Source of the DNA: SKLM01 sp964575455
GTDB lineage: Bacteria > Chloroflexota > Anaerolineae > B4-G1
Length of the DNA: 64,000 nucleotides
Direction of reading: 5' to 3'
Assembly: GCA_964575455.1 (NCBI GenBank)
Contig: CAZNRX010000018.1
Coordinates: forward strand, 1 to 64,000
The notes under the pieces were generated by a model. The model was not told where the DNA came from, made no database searches, and saw only the letters and a list, made by a program, of their open reading frames with translations. Positions 61,173 to 64,000 of this stretch are shown in pieces. The position numbers were made by a program, and so were the translations under genes. How positions within the stretch are numbered: position 1 is the first letter of the stretch; each line of letters opens with the position of its first letter.

Positions 61173-61718
61173 CTACCCACGGCCGAGCAATCTGGTGCGC
61201 AGCTTGAGCAGCCCGCGCAAGGCCTTCTGACCGGCCGAGGGACGTTCCAGGGTTTCTAGGCCAGCTTGATAGGTCGCCAAGCCGCTCTGGCGATCGCCGG
61301 ATTTCCACTGCTGCACACCGAGGGCAAGCAGTGTCTCCCCCTGCCTCTGCTCGTCGCCTAGCTCGTCGAAGACGTCAGCTGCTTCGCGCAGTGACGCTCT
61401 TGCCCTCTCCCGCTGTCCTTGACTCGCATAGAGGCCCCCCAAGTTGCCAAGCACTTGGGCCTCCCGGCTGCGCTCGCTCATCTGGGAGAACGCAGACTGA
61501 GCCTGTTCCAATGCCTCGATGGCCTTGTCCCACTCACGCCGCATGCGGAAGACGATACCGAGGTTGTTCAGCATCTCCGCAGCCTCGACCGCGTCCCCCT
61601 CATCCTCGAACCTCTGGCGAGCTTGCTCGAACCTCTCGGCAGCTTCGGGATACAGTCCCTCCTGGAACAATCGCAAGCCCTCTTCCTTCATCTCCTGGGC
61701 AGACATCACCTCGTCCAT
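61173..61718 (-). CDS. TPR-repeat protein
   Basis: This 181-residue protein consists of about four tetratricopeptide repeats (GLRLFQEGLYPEAAERFEQA, then AAEMLNNLGIVFRMRREWDKAIEAL and QVLGNLGGLYASQGQRERARA). It has no signal peptide, so it is probably a cytosolic scaffold. ATG 61718 follows GGAGG at seven bases; the longer frame from 61814 adds sequence with no repeat character. It lies downstream of a tandem-HTH regulator on the same strand, with a 96-base gap, and may be co-expressed with it. Confidence 0.8.
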   Translation of the reverse strand: MDEVMSAQEMKEEGLRLFQEGLYPEAAERFEQARQRFEDEGDAVEAAEMLNNLGIVFRMRREWDKAIEALEQAQSAFSQMSERSREAQVLGNLGGLYASQGQRERARASLREAADVFDELGDEQRQGETLLALGVQQWKSGDRQSGLATYQAGLETLERPSAGQKALRGLLKLRTRLLGRG

Positions 61719-61814
61719 CTTCACGCCTCCAATCATAGGTGTGACGCGCCTCACGGGCGAGTACATCGCCTGGTGCGTTGCGCCCCCGACAGTGGGTCGG
61801 GTTCTGCTGCTCAA

Positions 61815-62486
61815 CTAATAGGTGATCTCCAGAAGCCCCTCTGCGATGCTGCGCAGCCTGCTCGCGGGCATCTCAGACAGCTTCATGGCCACCTCAAGGT
61901 ACTTTATGTTGATTGGCTTGGTGACGAACTCCTGTACGTCCGTTGGGAGCTTGTGAAAGCGGCGATCGACCTCCTCCTGTCGATGCCACGTTCCCACAGT
62001 CCCCTGGTCGCCATTCAAGAAGTGTTCCAAAGGTAGGTCCAGGTGTTGCGCTAGCAACTCTAGCTCAGCAACGGGGATCGATCGCTCACCCTGCTCGTAG
62101 TCAGTGATACAACCGGACGTACAGTCGAGCAATTCGGCCAGATCCTCCTGTTTCCAGCCACCCTCCAGGCGTGCCTGGCGTATAAGCGCCCCGATGATCC
62201 GATGTCGCAGGCCCAGTATGGCCCGAAAATCCGGACCGTCTGCCCTCGGCTTCAGCTCTGGCTCGCGGGCCAGGAAGTGGGCGATGGGTGTGTCTAATAC
62301 GTAGCCAAGCACCTCTAGCTCTGGCAACGAGATGGACTTGCGGCCCTCCTCATAGGCGTCGATGGTGCTGGTAGAGACGCCCAGGGCGTCGGCGCACTCG
62401 ACCTTCGTCCGTCCATCTTGCCGTCGGGCGTCGCGCAGCAGCACGCCAATGATGCGATCACGGAGCGCCTGTCTTCTCTCAACCAT
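61815..62486 (-). CDS. Transcriptional regulator with two XRE-family HTH domains
   Basis: The 223-residue protein has two helix-turn-helix domains in series. The first is at about 8-70 (VECADALGVSTSTIDAYEEGRKSI) and the second at about 95-157 (QEDLAELLDCTSGCITDYEQGERSI). They are followed by a 60-residue helical tail. Each HTH is preceded by a similar RIIG-L-R-AR stretch, which suggests an internal duplication. The target is unknown. The TPR gene downstream on the same strand may be functionally linked. The ATG at 62486 has a weak AGGAGGAT site on the minus strand. Confidence 0.83.
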   Translation of the reverse strand: MVERRQALRDRIIGVLLRDARRQDGRTKVECADALGVSTSTIDAYEEGRKSISLPELEVLGYVLDTPIAHFLAREPELKPRADGPDFRAILGLRHRIIGALIRQARLEGGWKQEDLAELLDCTSGCITDYEQGERSIPVAELELLAQHLDLPLEHFLNGDQGTVGTWHRQEEVDRRFHKLPTDVQEFVTKPINIKYLEVAMKLSEMPASRLRSIAEGLLEITY

Positions 62487-62524
62487 AGATCCTCCTGATA
62501 AGCGACCTTGCCTTACCCTCCCCG

Positions 62525-62552
62525 ATTATAGCATGCCGCGTCCGCGTGGCAA
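62525..62552 (-). promoter_or_regulatory. Promoter of the XRE/TPR genes
   Basis: On the minus strand TTGCCA (62552-62547) and TATAAT (62530-62525) are 16 bases apart, about 39 bases ahead of ATG 62486. Confidence 0.6.
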
Positions 62553-62583
62553 AGCCATTGGCGAAACCATCCTCAATCCAGCG

Positions 62584-63597
62584 TTAGGATCCCGACCCGG
62601 CCAGGCCAGCGACGAGCAGGTCGAGCGCCACTTCCGCGTCGATCCTCCCGGTCTTGATGTCCAGGTCAGTCTCCGATAGGTAGCGATACACCTTTTCGAG
62701 CTGCGCGGGGGTGAAATGTGTCACTTGATTGTGAAGCTTGCGAGCCGGAAAGGGGTGGATTCCAAGCCGCTTGGCGACCTCGCGTGGCGAGGCACCCTCG
62801 GCCTTTAGCACCTTGACCTGAATCAGGAGCCGAAACTGCCGAATGATCATCCCCAGGAGCCCTAGCGGATGCTCGCCTTCGTCGATCAGTCGATGCAGGG
62901 TCTCCGCAGCAGTGCTTCCGTCGCGATGCCCCAATGCGTCAACGAGGTCGAAAATGACCGCATCCTGAGAGTACGGCACGAGCGTCTCCACGTCGGACAC
63001 GGAGATGGCCCTCTCGCCGTCGCTGTACGTGACCAACTTGATGATCTCTTGATCGAGCAGCCGCAAGTCGGTCCCGACGACAGCGGCCAAGTGGTGCGCA
63101 GCCCGCGGTTCGATGTTCCCCCCGTGCTTCTGCACTCGCTTCCTGATCCATCGGGGTAGCGCCTTGGCGTCCGGCCGCTGGAACCGCTTGACGTATCCCC
63201 GTTGCTCCTGTTTGGCTAGCTTCAGAATCGGATGCTTGGATGGCAGAGAGCGGCCCTCGACCAGGACCAGACGCGTCGTCGGCGGAAGGTGGGGAAGGTA
63301 ATCGGCTAGATCGTCGAGAAGCTTCTGCCTGGCATCGGAGAGAGACTGTCCCTTCCGAGGGGTCAATCTCGATAGCAGCCCCTCGACGATGACGAGACGC
63401 CTGTCTGCTAGGAAGGGTATAGCGTCGCAAGCGTGGTGTAGCTCGCTCAACGTCAGCCTTCTTCCGTCCAATACGACCGTGTTCAGATCCACAGTGTCGG
63501 GAGGGCCCAGCCGACGCTTGAAATCGGCCAGGGTCTCAGAGCGCGTGAACTCATCCTCGCCGTGAAGGACGTAGAACGTTGGTTTGGGCCTCGTCAT
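62584..63597 (-). CDS. holA: DNA polymerase III delta subunit
   Basis: This 337-residue clamp-loader subunit opens the beta sliding clamp during replication. It starts TFYVLHGEDEFTRSETL, the HolA N-terminal signature. VIVEGLLSRL, VLVEGRSLPSKHPILKLAK and a helical C-terminal region (HRLIDEGEHPLGLLGMIIRQFRLLIQVKVL, then FPARKLHNQVTHFTPAQLEKVYRYLSETDLDIKTG) follow. The Walker A is degenerate, as expected for delta. The strand is minus. Its upstream neighbour on the same strand is the DUF6391-like gene, 56 bases away. Confidence 0.92.
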   Translation of the reverse strand: MTRPKPTFYVLHGEDEFTRSETLADFKRRLGPPDTVDLNTVVLDGRRLTLSELHHACDAIPFLADRRLVIVEGLLSRLTPRKGQSLSDARQKLLDDLADYLPHLPPTTRLVLVEGRSLPSKHPILKLAKQEQRGYVKRFQRPDAKALPRWIRKRVQKHGGNIEPRAAHHLAAVVGTDLRLLDQEIIKLVTYSDGERAISVSDVETLVPYSQDAVIFDLVDALGHRDGSTAAETLHRLIDEGEHPLGLLGMIIRQFRLLIQVKVLKAEGASPREVAKRLGIHPFPARKLHNQVTHFTPAQLEKVYRYLSETDLDIKTGRIDAEVALDLLVAGLAGSGS

Positions 63598-63653
63598 CTC
63601 ACCTCTAACGTGGCGGGTCCGCCGGGCTCTCTAAAGAGCGGAGGGCGAAAGCG

Positions 63654-64000
63654 TCACTCTGCCTGGCTCGTCGCAGATTGGGCCTCTGTCTGCACGAAGT
63701 GAGCCGTGGTGCCAGCCCGCTCGCTCCTCGTGACGCCCCTGATGCATAGACCGCCCACGTCGGCCTCGGTCGTGACGTGAGCCTGGAAGGCGGTGCCCAG
63801 CGGTCTGGACAGAATGACCCCCAGCGTCCCCACGGCACAAGCCAGCGGCAGGCGAGCCAGGCGATCCGTGAAGCGCTCCTCCTTGTTGCGAGAAAGGCCG
63901 CCCATGGCGAGAAACGCTCCCAGACCCGCGATGGTGCCGGCTACAGCGTAGTTCGAGCCGCAGTTGGGATGAATGGCCATAGCTCGCTGACCGGCCTTCA
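63654..64000 (-). CDS. DUF6391-like membrane protein, 5' end beyond the window
   Basis: The frame is open to the window edge, so the gene is cut at its 5' end. The visible part reads KAGQRAMAIHPNCGSNYAVAGTIAGLGAFL, a pattern I associate with DUF6391 proteins in Chloroflexota and cyanobacteria. RLPLACAVGTLGVILSRPLG follows as a second hydrophobic segment. The C-terminus is soluble (HVTTEADVGGLCIRGVTR). ATG 63980 is probably internal. The role is unknown. Confidence 0.65.
   Translation of the reverse strand, partial: KAGQRAMAIHPNCGSNYAVAGTIAGLGAFLAMGGLSRNKEERFTDRLARLPLACAVGTLGVILSRPLGTAFQAHVTTEADVGGLCIRGVTRSERAGTTAHFVQTEAQSATSQAE

Overview
The window is about 64 kb of GC-rich bacterial chromosome from what looks like an anaerobic or facultative, uncultivated member of the Chloroflexota. 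That assignment is inference. It rests on a T-box leader on pheS, many huge multi-domain sensor kinases, RsbS/RsbT-type fragments, large families of GT-C membrane proteins that share a C-terminal beta domain, and a secreted protein with a YLPYIFKRW-type motif. No rRNA, tRNA, CRISPR array or insertion sequence was recognised.

Region 1 (1-17.8 kb) is H2 and formate metabolism. It holds hypB-hypC, a membrane sensor kinase with a receiver protein, and a four-subunit cytosolic group 3b-like [NiFe] hydrogenase (beta, gamma, delta, alpha) followed by its maturation protease. A second operon encodes NuoE- and NuoF-like subunits and a 1411-residue catalytic subunit. The catalytic gene is interrupted by an in-frame TGA at 13671-13673. 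The codon lies at the formate dehydrogenase selenocysteine position and is followed by a perfect bacterial SECIS hairpin, so I annotate one selenoprotein and not two ORFs. A ferritin-like protein, an ArsA-type ATPase and MobA (molybdenum cofactor guanylylation) follow.

Region 2 (18.0-31.5 kb) is a one-strand signalling cluster. In order it has a receiver-PAS/GAF-histidine kinase of 1347 residues, a NarL-type regulator, a receiver, a broken PAS/RsbS mosaic, an RsbT/histidine-kinase mosaic, a cobalamin-binding protein with the CarH-like Wx9EH motif, a kinase, a receiver, a receiver-kinase hybrid, a wHTH-AAA+ ATPase, and a receiver fused to a CpaF/TadA secretion ATPase. The arrangement suggests a (possibly light- or B12-sensing) phosphorelay whose output is a Tad-type pilus or secretion motor.

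Region 3 (31.6-38.0 kb) is mixed housekeeping: an FmdB zinc ribbon, a small unknown protein, a TPR lipoprotein, an MBL-fold hydrolase, dihydrolipoamide dehydrogenase, PhoU and a sugar-type ABC binding lipoprotein. It is littered with short degenerate repeats.

Region 4 (38.0-61.1 kb) is an envelope-glycosylation region of GT-C (PMT/ArnT/DUF2723-like) membrane proteins, one truncated copy, a secreted FN3 protein and a flippase-like UPF0104 protein. A TrmH-family methyltransferase and the phenylalanyl-tRNA synthetase genes are interleaved with it. pheS has a T-box leader with a UUC (Phe) specifier. pheS and pheT are separated by three GT-C genes, which may put those genes under the same control.

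Region 5 (61.1-64 kb, minus strand) has a TPR protein, a tandem XRE regulator, holA, and the 3' part of a DUF6391-like gene cut by the window edge.
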